Shown: positions 45,418-53,767 of the stretch, one piece after another
Position numbering within the stretch: the stretch's first letter is position 1
How the letters are laid out: every line of letters begins with the position of its first letter
From: Acidobacteriaceae bacterium
GTDB lineage: Bacteria; Acidobacteriota; Terriglobia; Terriglobales; Acidobacteriaceae
NCBI GenBank assembly: GCA_027449965.1
Contig: DAIDKP010000015.1
Location: 1-64,000, forward strand
DNA: 64,000 bases
Direction: 5' to 3'
Position numbers and translations under genes: made by a program
Notes under the pieces: model-generated
Told to the model about the DNA's origin: nothing
What the model saw: the letters and a program-made list of their open reading frames with translations, nothing else
Databases searched by the model: none

Positions 45418-48318
45418 ATGGCCAAAGAGATTTGTATTTCAAGTACGCCGCATGAGACGCGGCTGGCAATTCTGGAGGACGATCAGCTTTCAGAGATTTA
45501 TTACGAGCGTGAGAATGAATACACGCTGGCTGGATCGATCTATAAAGGGCGCGTAACGCGCGTTCTTCCAGGTATGCAGTCCGCGTTTGTCGATATTGGG
45601 CTGGAGCGCGATGCGTTCCTCTACGTCACCGACTTTATGGAGATGGAAGAGCCGGAAGACGCCGACGAACTGGAGCGCGCCGCAACCCAGGGCACACCGA
45701 TTCGACAACCTGCCATGCCAAACGAAGGCTCTCGCCGATCGGGCGACAGGGATCGTGGCAGCGAGCGTCCAGCATCCAGCGACAGCGCGGATGCGCAGGA
45801 GTTTTCAAGCGCCACAACTTCCGAGGGTTCTCAGGGACAGGCCGCGGGCGAAGAAGAGGAAGCCACAGGTGGACGTCGGATGCGCGGTCGTCGTCGCCGC
45901 CGTGGCGGTCGTGGCGGTCGCGAGGATCAGCCCAGAGATGGCGAGTCCAGAACTGCCGAGTCGGGAGATGCGCAATCCGCGGAGCATATCCCGGATGTTG
46001 AACGGTCTGATGTCGAGCGTTTTGAGTCGTCAGCGGCTACGGCCTTTGTGCTGGATGTCGAGGAGACTTCGGTTCGCTCCGTCGCGGACGATGCTGAGGT
46101 GAATCTTCATGTTCGCGCGTCCGGTCGAAACACTGGCTCGCGGGATCGCTCGTCGGAGCAGGCTTCGGCCACTCCGTTTGTTTTGCCGGGCGAGTCGCTG
46201 GCGCGCTACGGAGGCAATCCCTCTGCAGGCGAAACCCGTTCATCGGCTCCGAAAGCTGCTCCGACCGAGCCGTCGGCAGCCCCTGTTGCTCGCGTCACTT
46301 CCAAGCCGTCCACGTTGATCGAGACAGAGATTCAATGGGATGGCAAAGGGCTGTTGCCGGGCGAATCGTTGGCGCGTCATCGGAGCCAGCCCAAGACGGC
46401 AGAGGCGGTAACCAGTCAGGAAGCGGGTCAGGAAGCGGCCACAGCGAAGCTCACCGAAGACGACACCGTTGCATCGATCGAGTTTCAAGAGGAAGAAGAA
46501 CTGCTCGAAGGGTCAGCGCGCCATGATGCGGATCCAATTCCGCCCAGCGCCTTTCGCCTGAAGGATCTGTTTGGCAGCCGTCGCAAAGAGGATGCCGCGG
46601 AGAAAGGGAAAAAGAACTCCGGACTTGGCGTTTCCGCCCGCGCATCCGGCGATGTGGAAGAAGAAGAGATGGAGGTCGAGGAGTACGAGCTTTCGCACAA
46701 GGGATCGCGCGCGCCCCGCACCTCTTCGGACGAAGATGACAAGACGCTCCAGCAGCAGGTGCGCTCGGGAGTCATTGGCGAGATGTTGCACGAGGTGCAG
46801 CTTGAGACGCACATGCGTCCGGGCCGCAGCGGTGAGGCAGCGCCGGGACGCGATGGCGGCAGGCGTGGTGGACGTCAGGGCCGTTCGGGATCGGGTCGTG
46901 ATGGCCGCGATGGTTCTGGACGGAATCGCGGCGGATCGGGTCGCGGTGAATCGAGTCGCGAAGATCGCGGAGCTACGGAGCGCAGCCAGAGCGAGCGCGG
47001 CCAGGGCGAACGCAATCCGAGCGAGCGAAATCCGAGTGAGCGCAGCAGCAGTGAGCGATCTTCCGGGGATGGCCGTCGCCCGATGTCGCGCCGCGCGGCG
47101 CAGACCTCTGATCTGCCCATCATCAGCGATCTGTTGAAGCCGGGTCAGGAGATCCTGGTTCAGATTGCCAAGGAGCCGATTGCGCAAAAAGGCGCGCGCA
47201 TCACCAGCCACATTGCGCTTCCTGGCCGCTTTCTGGTCTTCATGCCCACGGTCAGCCATGTCGGGGTCAGCCGCAAGATTGAGTCCGACGAAGAGCGTCA
47301 GCGGCTGAAGCGGATTCTGCTGAGCGAACGCGGCGAAGCGACAGGCGGGTTCATCGTGCGTACGGCCGCAGAAGGAGCCAGCGAAGAGGAGCTGCGCGCC
47401 GATCTGCGCTTCCTGATTCACCTGTGGAGCGAGATTCGACAGCGCGCGGAGAGTTCCAAGCCGCCGGCGCTGATCTATCACGATCTGAATCTGATCGAGC
47501 GTATTCTTCGCGATCAGGTCAGCGATGATTTCTCGCAAATCTGGGTCGATTCTGAGGCGGATTACGAGCGGATTGTGCGCTTTCTGAATCGCTTCTCGCC
47601 AGATCTGGTGCGCCGTGTCAAGCTCTACACCAAGGAAGTGCCTCTCTTTGAGCACTTCGGCATTCAGGATGAGATCTCGAAGGCTCTCCGCTCCAAGGTA
47701 TGGCTCAAGAGTGGCGGTTCGATCGTCATCAACCAGACGGAGGCGCTGGTAGCCATCGACATCAACACCGGCAAATACGTGGGCAAGACGGCACGGCTGG
47801 AAGACACCATCCTCAAAACCAATCTGGATGCGATTCCAGAGATTGTGCGACAGATTCGGCTTCGCGATCTGGGTGGCATTATTGTCATCGACTTCATTGA
47901 TATGGACGAGCGCAGAAATCGCGCCCGGGTGCTGACGGCGCTGGAAGAAGCGCTCAAGCAGGATCGAGCGCCGACCAAGGTGCTTCAGTTCAACGACTTT
48001 GGGCTGGTGGCCATCACCCGCAAACGTGTCAAACAGTCGCTGGAGCGCACATTGAGCGTTCCGTGCCCGGTTTGCCAGGCAACCGGAATGGTCAAGAGCC
48101 CGGCGACCGTTGCCAATGAAATCTATACCGAGATGCGCAAGATGCGGAAACATTTTGATCAAAGTGAAATCACACTGCGCGTTCATCCGGAGACGGCGAA
48201 GGTGCTGAAGGCTGGCAATGCGCGCTGGCTGGGTGAATTTGAGACTTTGACAGGCAAAAGTGTGCTGGTCAAAAACGATGCAACGCTTCATCCGGAGCAA
48301 TTCGATATTCAGGGGTGA
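45418..48318 (+). CDS. rng: RNase E/G family endoribonuclease with large insertion in the S1 domain
   Basis: A 966-residue ribonuclease; ATG 45418 has GGAAAGG upstream. The S1 RNA-binding domain starts normally (IYKGRVTRVLPGMQSAFVDIGLERDAFLYV, about 38-68). It is then interrupted by about 490 residues of low-complexity Ser/Glu/Arg/Gly-rich sequence (about 76-563) and resumes at LLKPGQEILVQIAKEP. The insert has RGG-like runs (RGRRRRRGGRGGRED; GRDGGRRGGRQGRSG) and the octapeptide LPGESLAR twice (256-263, 313-320). The catalytic domain is complete: Asp781 (AIDINTGKY), Asp825 (IVIDFIDMDE) and the zinc-link CPVC (883-886). It acts in mRNA decay and rRNA maturation. It follows the mre-rodA cluster, as in many bacteria. 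Confidence 0.93.
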   Translation: MAKEICISSTPHETRLAILEDDQLSEIYYERENEYTLAGSIYKGRVTRVLPGMQSAFVDIGLERDAFLYVTDFMEMEEPEDADELERAATQGTPIRQPAMPNEGSRRSGDRDRGSERPASSDSADAQEFSSATTSEGSQGQAAGEEEEATGGRRMRGRRRRRGGRGGREDQPRDGESRTAESGDAQSAEHIPDVERSDVERFESSAATAFVLDVEETSVRSVADDAEVNLHVRASGRNTGSRDRSSEQASATPFVLPGESLARYGGNPSAGETRSSAPKAAPTEPSAAPVARVTSKPSTLIETEIQWDGKGLLPGESLARHRSQPKTAEAVTSQEAGQEAATAKLTEDDTVASIEFQEEEELLEGSARHDADPIPPSAFRLKDLFGSRRKEDAAEKGKKNSGLGVSARASGDVEEEEMEVEEYELSHKGSRAPRTSSDEDDKTLQQQVRSGVIGEMLHEVQLETHMRPGRSGEAAPGRDGGRRGGRQGRSGSGRDGRDGSGRNRGGSGRGESSREDRGATERSQSERGQGERNPSERNPSERSSSERSSGDGRRPMSRRAAQTSDLPIISDLLKPGQEILVQIAKEPIAQKGARITSHIALPGRFLVFMPTVSHVGVSRKIESDEERQRLKRILLSERGEATGGFIVRTAAEGASEEELRADLRFLIHLWSEIRQRAESSKPPALIYHDLNLIERILRDQVSDDFSQIWVDSEADYERIVRFLNRFSPDLVRRVKLYTKEVPLFEHFGIQDEISKALRSKVWLKSGGSIVINQTEALVAIDINTGKYVGKTARLEDTILKTNLDAIPEIVRQIRLRDLGGIIVIDFIDMDERRNRARVLTALEEALKQDRAPTKVLQFNDFGLVAITRKRVKQSLERTLSVPCPVCQATGMVKSPATVANEIYTEMRKMRKHFDQSEITLRVHPETAKVLKAGNARWLGEFETLTGKSVLVKNDATLHPEQFDIQG

Positions 48319-48347
48319 GCAACCAACTCCCCCTGGAGTGTTTCCAA

Positions 48348-48373
48348 AGGGTCAGAGTACAAACTCTGGCCCT
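48348..48373 (+). terminator. Hairpin after the RNase E/G gene
   Basis: AGGGTCAGAGT and ACTCTGGCCCT form an 11-bp stem with one wobble and a 4-nt loop. The following sequence, CTGTGTTG, is only slightly T-rich, so the terminator call is weak. Confidence 0.45.
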
Positions 48374-48500
48374 CTGTGTTGATGGCCTGAACGGATCGAT
48401 AGTCATCGCAACTTTTTCTTCGCTATCGTGTCCAATCAAGTGGAGTGACAGGCATCCGAACAACGAGAGCGCAGTTCAAACTACTTCTTTGAGGTGCACC

Positions 48501-49367
48501 ATGTTTCGACCTTCCCGTTTCAGCTTTTTTCGCCCAGTGAGTATGACCGCCTTCGCCGCCGCAATCGGGCTGCTGTGTGTCGCAGGTGGCAGCGCCCGCG
48601 CGGCAGCCACCAGCGATGCGAGCACGTTCTCCAGCTCCACGACAGGGTTGACGACAGCCGATGCTTTTGGCACCGACGGAGCTGCGAGTCTGACCGCCGG
48701 GTTGACCGCTTTACCGGCTGCCCCGGAGCCAGCCGCGGGTGGACAGGTTTATCATGGCTACAATCGTCGCCACACCGGCTGGAAATCGCATCTGTCCTTT
48801 GAGGGCGGTGGCGGTGCAGATGCTCCGATTGGCGCCGACTCCAAGGTCATCACCTGGGGACCGGAGGTGACTCTGGGCGCAGGATGGAAGTTCACTAACC
48901 ACTTCAGCGCACTGGTGGAATATCAGTTCATCGACGACAAATTGCCAGCCTTCATTACCCGGCAGGCAGGTTCCGTTGGTGGCAATGCGCACATCTGGTC
49001 CTTCACGGTCGATCCGGTCTATGACCTGTTTCCCAAACGCGCCAGCGACATCTACATCACCGGCGGCGGCGGATTTTATCGCAAGCTGACGAGCTTCACG
49101 GATCCGCAGCCGGTGCAGTACTGCTACTACTTCTGCTACGGCGGCTATCAGAATGTAACCGTGGGTCATTTCTCCAGCAATCAGGGCGGCTTCAACGCTG
49201 GTTTTGGTTTGTCTCATCGCCTGGGAAGCCCGGATATGGGCGGTGTCAGCCGACTGCGTGTCTACATCGAAGCGCGGTATCTGTGGATTGACACGCCCAG
49301 CAAGGGCAGCGCCGAGGGCCTGGGTCGCACCGAACTGGTGCCTCTGACGATCGGCTTGCGCTGGTAA
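48501..49367 (+). CDS. Outer-membrane beta-barrel protein
   Basis: A 288-residue protein. The start at ATG 48501 (MFRPSRFSFFRPVSM) has GAGG upstream. A signal peptide (AFAAAIGLLCVAGGSARA) is followed by a Ser/Thr/Ala-rich linker (about 35-75) and an OmpW/OmpA-like eight-strand barrel pattern (HLSFEGGGGADAPIG, ITWGPEVTLGAGWKFTNHFSALVEYQF, DIYITGGGGFYRKLTSF) ending in the aromatic terminus TIGLRW. YCYYFCYGGY contributes two Cys in a loop. The function is unknown; it may be structural or a porin. Confidence 0.83.
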   Translation: MFRPSRFSFFRPVSMTAFAAAIGLLCVAGGSARAAATSDASTFSSSTTGLTTADAFGTDGAASLTAGLTALPAAPEPAAGGQVYHGYNRRHTGWKSHLSFEGGGGADAPIGADSKVITWGPEVTLGAGWKFTNHFSALVEYQFIDDKLPAFITRQAGSVGGNAHIWSFTVDPVYDLFPKRASDIYITGGGGFYRKLTSFTDPQPVQYCYYFCYGGYQNVTVGHFSSNQGGFNAGFGLSHRLGSPDMGGVSRLRVYIEARYLWIDTPSKGSAEGLGRTELVPLTIGLRW

Positions 49368-49395
49368 GCTAATCTCGTTTGCTTCACGCTTTCAA

Positions 49396-49424
49396 CCCTC
49401 CGCGTCCTTCGGCGTGGAGGGTTG
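49396..49424. terminator. Hairpin between convergent genes
   Basis: CAACCCTCC and GGAGGGTTG form a 9-bp inverted repeat around a 13-14-nt loop, between the beta-barrel protein and the small membrane protein, which point toward each other. There is no clear T-run. It probably acts as a bidirectional stop. Confidence 0.45.
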
Positions 49425-49459
49425 TCTGCTTCATCCCTGCGGGGCTTGTTCCGGTTCTC

Positions 49460-49843
49460 TCACAGCCCCATCGATTTCAGGCGCAGTAGCCCCCCACCGA
49501 TCACGGCACACGGCCCGGTGACCACCATCAGCAAAGAAAACCAGATGGGGTAGCTTCCTCGGGATTGCATGGCGCTGAGTGCGGAAAGCAGCAGCACGAT
49601 GATCGCCAGCGCAAGCGCATGAATGAGAGGATTGTCCACGGCGAGCGTTGCGGTCAGGTAGCCGCCACAAAGTGCTGCCAGCAGCGTGGTTCCCAGGTTC
49701 CACAGCATGGCTCCGGTCGTGAGGGGCTTCCCGGCGATCGGCTGCTTGTCCGCCCAGCGTGCTGCTGCCGTGGTCAGCGCCAGGATCAGCGCCATCGCGA
49801 AAAATCCTGCGGCAAGGGTGACAAAGGTTTGCAAGACGATCAT
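49460..49843 (-). CDS. Small membrane protein, four predicted helices
   Basis: A 127-residue protein beginning MIVLQTFVTLAAGFFAMALILALTTAAARW, with three further hydrophobic stretches (GAMLWNLGTTLLAALCGGYLTA, LIHALALAIIVLLLSALSA and WFSLLMVVTGPCAVIGGGLL). I do not recognise the family. It overlaps the gene upstream by 4 bp (ATGA), so the two are translated together. Confidence 0.7.
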   Translation of the reverse strand: MIVLQTFVTLAAGFFAMALILALTTAAARWADKQPIAGKPLTTGAMLWNLGTTLLAALCGGYLTATLAVDNPLIHALALAIIVLLLSALSAMQSRGSYPIWFSLLMVVTGPCAVIGGGLLRLKSMGL

Positions 49844-50238
49844 GGCTGCTCTCCGGATTCCTTCTCGGCTGCCTCCATCCAGTTCAGAAACTGCCGCGCC
49901 AGACGCGCTTCACCGGGATGCGATTCGCCGTGCATCGAGCAGAGATCAAGATACTGATCGATGAGCGCACCGGCTGGCGAGTCCAGACGCAGTTGCGCCA
50001 TCATCTCGTGCAGGGCAACAGCCAGCGCGCGCAGTTGTTCCGCTTCCGGCCACGCGCCCTGCCGGGTGTCAGTGTTGGAGAACAGGCCCATCCGTCCTCG
50101 CGTACTTTCCTGAAGACAGGCAAGGAGCTGCTCGCGAAAGATTTGACAAAGCTGATTTATATTTAGCGGCTCTGCATTCCAGGGATCTTGCTGCTTGCCG
50201 TCCAGGCTCTCATCGTCCGTTGCTTCCATAGCGTTCAC
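49840..50238 (-). CDS. Small cytosolic protein of unknown function
   Basis: A 132-residue, mostly helical acidic protein: NINQLCQIFREQLLACLQES, EAEQLRALAVALHEMMAQLRLDSPAGALIDQYLDLCSMHGESHPGEARLARQFLNWMEAAEKE. The GTG start overlaps the stop of the Xaa-Pro peptidase gene (GTGA); an ATG three codons later is an alternative. The peptidase, this gene and the membrane protein form one coupled unit. Function unknown. Confidence 0.65.
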   Translation of the reverse strand: MNAMEATDDESLDGKQQDPWNAEPLNINQLCQIFREQLLACLQESTRGRMGLFSNTDTRQGAWPEAEQLRALAVALHEMMAQLRLDSPAGALIDQYLDLCSMHGESHPGEARLARQFLNWMEAAEKESGEQP

Positions 50239-51599
50239 CGGGCAGCCTGGATTGCGGCTTCCACATGGCTGGCCGTGTGTGGCAGCGCGGCGATCAGGTC
50301 AATCAGCTTGCCATCCGCGCCCACGACAAAAGTATCTTCGATGCGGACGCCCAGTTTCTCTGCGGGAATGTAGACTCCCGGCTCAATGGTGAAGACCATC
50401 CCCGGTTTGAGCACAGCAGGATAGGTGGCCGGGTCGTGGACATCGATGCCAACCATGTGGCCAAGCCCGTGAATCCAGTAGTCGCTGAGCGGTTCACCGT
50501 GCAGGCCTTTGCCATGATCGTGAATATACTGCCAGGCCACGGTGTCGAGCGAGTTGGGGTCTTTGTGATACGGATCGTTGATCGTGGATTTGCCGGCGAC
50601 GAACGCCGCCGCCGCTGCGCGCTGCGCGCCCAGCACCACGTCATAGACCTCCTGCTGACGCGCCGTGAAGTGTCCGGAGACCGGCACGGTGCGCGTGATG
50701 TCGGAGGCGTACATGCTGTATTCGCAGGCGGCATCCACCACCACCACATCCCCCGCCTGCATGGTGGCGGAGTTCTCGGAGTAATGTAGTTCCGTCGAGT
50801 TGATTCCCGAGCCGACAATCGGCGCATACGATGGCCGTTCACAACCATCCTCCATCATGCGGGCGATCATCTCGCCGGCCACAGCTCGCTCCGTCGCCCC
50901 AGGCTTGATCGAGCGGAACATCAGCCGCTGCGCATCCATCGAGGCATTGGCCGCGTGGGTCAGCAAAGCGATTTCGCCGGCATCCTTCACCTGTCGCAAC
51001 GGGGTGGTCAGCCGCGTAAGATCGTGTGACTTCAGCGGCGTCGCATCGCCCAGCGTCGTCGCTGTCCATTGCAGCAGCGCTGTAGTCTGCGCGGAGTCCG
51101 GGGGCGCCCAGAGATTTCCGGCAACCCGCCGATTGGCGCGAATCAGATGATTCAAAAACTGCGGTAACTCGCCCATCGACATCACTGCATCTACGCCAGC
51201 GCGTTGTGCCGCATCGGGCGTCGCGGCATCCATCTTGATGCCCGTGTATTTTTCCATGCGCAGATTGCGTGTCGGCAGGAAAAGCACCTCGCGATAGCCA
51301 TGCGCCGGATCTGCCTGAGAATCGGCTCCAACGACCAGCAGCGCAGCTCCCGGCTCGTTCCATCCTGTCAGGTAATAGAAATCTGCATCCTGGCGATAGG
51401 GCATGAAGTCGAGCAAAGGCTCTTCAGCGGCAAATAGCACGGCGACGCCGCCTTGAAGCGCCTGACCCAGAGCAACCCGACGCGCTTGATACGTGGTGTA
51501 AGGTTGACGCTCCAAAGCCGACGAAGGCATGACCAGGGGAAGGGAAGCGAATAAGGCAAAAACAACCAAGAGCGCAGACCGACGCACGAATCGAAACAT
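50235..51599 (-). CDS. Secreted Xaa-Pro aminopeptidase (M24B)
   Basis: A 454-residue protein starting MFRFVRRSALLVVFALFASLPLVMPSSA, a signal peptide. The N-terminal aminopeptidase-P domain (VALGQALQGGVAVLFAAEEPLLDFMPYRQDADFYYLTGWNEP) precedes the pita-bread catalytic domain. Metal ligands can be seen in VVDAACEYSMYASDITRTVPV (two Asp), HGLGHMVGIDVHD (His), FTIEPGVYI (Glu) and GVRIEDTFVV (Glu). It should remove N-terminal residues before proline from peptides in the periplasm. The export signal is unusual for PepP but known in related secreted forms. It is downstream of clpX on the same strand. Confidence 0.88.
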   Translation of the reverse strand: MFRFVRRSALLVVFALFASLPLVMPSSALERQPYTTYQARRVALGQALQGGVAVLFAAEEPLLDFMPYRQDADFYYLTGWNEPGAALLVVGADSQADPAHGYREVLFLPTRNLRMEKYTGIKMDAATPDAAQRAGVDAVMSMGELPQFLNHLIRANRRVAGNLWAPPDSAQTTALLQWTATTLGDATPLKSHDLTRLTTPLRQVKDAGEIALLTHAANASMDAQRLMFRSIKPGATERAVAGEMIARMMEDGCERPSYAPIVGSGINSTELHYSENSATMQAGDVVVVDAACEYSMYASDITRTVPVSGHFTARQQEVYDVVLGAQRAAAAAFVAGKSTINDPYHKDPNSLDTVAWQYIHDHGKGLHGEPLSDYWIHGLGHMVGIDVHDPATYPAVLKPGMVFTIEPGVYIPAEKLGVRIEDTFVVGADGKLIDLIAALPHTASHVEAAIQAAR

Positions 51600-51705
51600 G
51601 CATTCAGCGTCGGCGATGCAGAGCAGCCGTGTCAAGCAACGGCTATGACTGGCAACAACCGTGTCTGGCAACAGTCAGGCGACGCGTCGCTGCGGCGTTG
51701 CGCAG

Positions 51706-51738
51706 AAAAGCCGGAAGGGGAAGATTTATCCGGCTTTT
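51706..51738 (-). terminator. Terminator overlapping the clpX stop
   Basis: On the reverse strand AAAAGCCGG and CCGGCTTTT form a 9-bp stem around a 15-nt loop. The 5' arm overlaps the last codons of clpX and the T-run is in the 3' arm, which continues CTGCG. Confidence 0.6.
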
Positions 51739-53009
51739 TCCAGCAGCGCCAGCGAAAGCGAAAGGTCGCGACGCTCGACCATCTCGCGAGTAATCTCCAG
51801 ATCGCGGGAACGTTTGCTGTTGGGCAGGTTGTACATCAGGTCCAGCATCAGCTCTTCCAGGATCATGCGCAGGCCACGCGCGCCCACCTTGCGTCGCAGC
51901 GCTTCGCGCGCCACGGCGCCCACCGCATCCGCCGTGAAGTGCAGATGCACATTCTCATACTCGAAGAGCCGCTGATACTGCTTGAGAATGGCATTCTTCG
52001 GCTTGGTCAGGATCTCGACCAAAGCGGCTTCGTCCAACTCTTCGAGCACGCCCATCACGGGCAGACGTCCCACAAACTCTGGGATCAAGCCATACTTGAT
52101 CAGGTCCTGCGGCTCAACCTGACGGAGCAGTTCCGTATCCCTCTGCGGGCGCAGCGCAATGGCTCCATCGGCTTCGGTCTCTTCCGTAGCTTTGAAACCA
52201 AGCGCCTTCTTGCCGATGCGCCGACCGATAACCCGTTCCAGGCCCACAAACGCACCGCCGCAGATAAACAGGATGTTCGTGGTATCAACCGCGGTGAACT
52301 CCTGATGCGGATGCTTGCGTCCACCCTGCGGGGGGACGTTGGCAACCGTGCCTTCCAGAATCTTCAGCAGCGCCTGCTGCACACCTTCGCCGGAGACATC
52401 GCGGGTGATGGAAGGGTTCTCGTCCTTGCGGCCAATCTTGTCAATCTCATCGATGTAGATGATGCCGCTCTGCGCTCGCGCCACGTCGCCGTCGGCGGCC
52501 TGCAGCAGCTTCAGGATGATGTTTTCCACGTCTTCGCCGACGTAGCCGGCCTCCGTCAGCGTCGTCGCATCCACAATCGCAAAGGGTACATCCAGCATCT
52601 TGGCCAGCGTGTGCGCCAGCAGCGTTTTGCCCGATCCTGTGGGGCCAAGCAGCAGAATGTTGGACTTTGCCAGCTCCACATCGTTGTTCCGCATCCGATT
52701 CATCTGGATACGCTTGTAGTGGTTGTACACCGCAACGGCCAGCTTCTTCTTGGTCTGGTCCTGGCCGATCACATACTCATCGAGGAAGGCTTTCACTTCC
52801 TGGGGCTTGGGCAGGTGAGCCGGAGAAGTGGCCGTGCTGGCCTCGCTGCGATCATCGTCCAGAATGGAGTTGCATACGGCTACGCACTCGTCACAGATGT
52901 AGGCGCGAGGATAGTCGCTCGGCGAGGAAATGAGCTTGGCGACGGCGTCCTGCGACTTATGGCAGAACGAGCATCGCAGTGTATCTTCCGGTCCCGAACG
53001 TGTTTTCAT
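51726..53009 (-). CDS. clpX: ATP-dependent Clp protease ATP-binding subunit ClpX
   Basis: A 427-residue AAA+ unfoldase. N-terminal zinc finger ([11 protein letters not shown]...CDECVAVC), Walker [12 protein letters not shown], Walker B IIYIDEID, and the [24 protein letters not shown] stretch with the IGF-like loop region. GAGGGG lies upstream of the ATG. It unfolds substrates and feeds them to ClpP, encoded 45 bp upstream. Normal length. Confidence 0.97.
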   Translation of the reverse strand: MKTRSGPEDTLRCSFCHKSQDAVAKLISSPSDYPRAYICDECVAVCNSILDDDRSEASTATSPAHLPKPQEVKAFLDEYVIGQDQTKKKLAVAVYNHYKRIQMNRMRNNDVELAKSNILLLGPTGSGKTLLAHTLAKMLDVPFAIVDATTLTEAGYVGEDVENIILKLLQAADGDVARAQSGIIYIDEIDKIGRKDENPSITRDVSGEGVQQALLKILEGTVANVPPQGGRKHPHQEFTAVDTTNILFICGGAFVGLERVIGRRIGKKALGFKATEETEADGAIALRPQRDTELLRQVEPQDLIKYGLIPEFVGRLPVMGVLEELDEAALVEILTKPKNAILKQYQRLFEYENVHLHFTADAVGAVAREALRRKVGARGLRMILEELMLDLMYNLPNSKRSRDLEITREMVERRDLSLSLALLEKAG

Positions 53010-53054
53010 CTTTGCATCCCCTCGAATTACCCCGTAACGAGTGACAACCCTGTC

Positions 53055-53645
53055 TCAACTTCTCGGACGATCAATGATTTCATCGATGATACCGTACTCT
53101 TTGGCCTGGGGCGCGGTCATGATGAAATCGCGCTCCACATCCCGCTCAATCCGCTCCAGCGTCTGGCCGGTGTGCTTGGCCATCAGCGTGTTGGTAATCT
53201 CGCGAATGCGCAGAATCTCGCGCGCATGAATATCGATATCTGTCGCCTGACCACTCAACCCGCCCATGGAGGGCTGGTGAATCAGGATGCGTGAGTTGGG
53301 CAAAGCGAAACGCTTGCCTTTGGTGCCGGAGAGCAGCAGAAACGCGCCCATACTGGCGGCTTGTCCGATGCAATAGGTCACCACATCGTTCTTGATGAAC
53401 TGCATCGTGTCATAAATCGCCAGCCCGGCGGTGATCGATCCGCCCGGCGAGTTGATGTAAAGCTGAATATCCTTCTCCGGGTCTTCCCCAGAGAGGAACA
53501 GCATCTGCGCCACCACCAGATTGGCAATCTGGTCATCGATGGGAGTGCCGAGGAAGATAATATTGTCGCGCAGCAGACGGGAATAAATGTCATAGGCGCG
53601 TTCGCCGCGACTCGTCTGCTCAACCACCATGGGAACCAGTGCCAT
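53055..53645 (-). CDS. clpP: ATP-dependent Clp protease proteolytic subunit ClpP
   Basis: A 196-residue serine peptidase. Catalytic Ser in [11 protein letters not shown], His in [10 protein letters not shown], and Asp in the [14 protein letters not shown] segment. The N-terminus [22 protein letters not shown] is typical. It forms the barrel of the ClpXP protease. Order: tig, clpP, clpX, as in E. coli. Confidence 0.97.
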   Translation of the reverse strand: MALVPMVVEQTSRGERAYDIYSRLLRDNIIFLGTPIDDQIANLVVAQMLFLSGEDPEKDIQLYINSPGGSITAGLAIYDTMQFIKNDVVTYCIGQAASMGAFLLLSGTKGKRFALPNSRILIHQPSMGGLSGQATDIDIHAREILRIREITNTLMAKHTGQTLERIERDVERDFIMTAPQAKEYGIIDEIIDRPRS

Positions 53646-53767
53646 GCCGCTATTCTCTCACTTTTGCCGGATTTGCTGTCGCGCTCCGGCGGGAAGGTGA
53701 TGCTGGTTGATAACGGGCGCATTCCTGAAGATGGATCTGAATGCGCCGGGACTCAGGCGTGATGCCA

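Noticed and set aside
44946..45455. A 169-residue frame upstream of rng
   Set aside because: It overlaps the start of rng and has no recognisable domain or ribosome site. Its rich mixture of rare residues looks random.
46513..48300. 595-residue frame opposite rng
   Set aside because: It is a shadow of a strongly supported gene, with no motif of its own.
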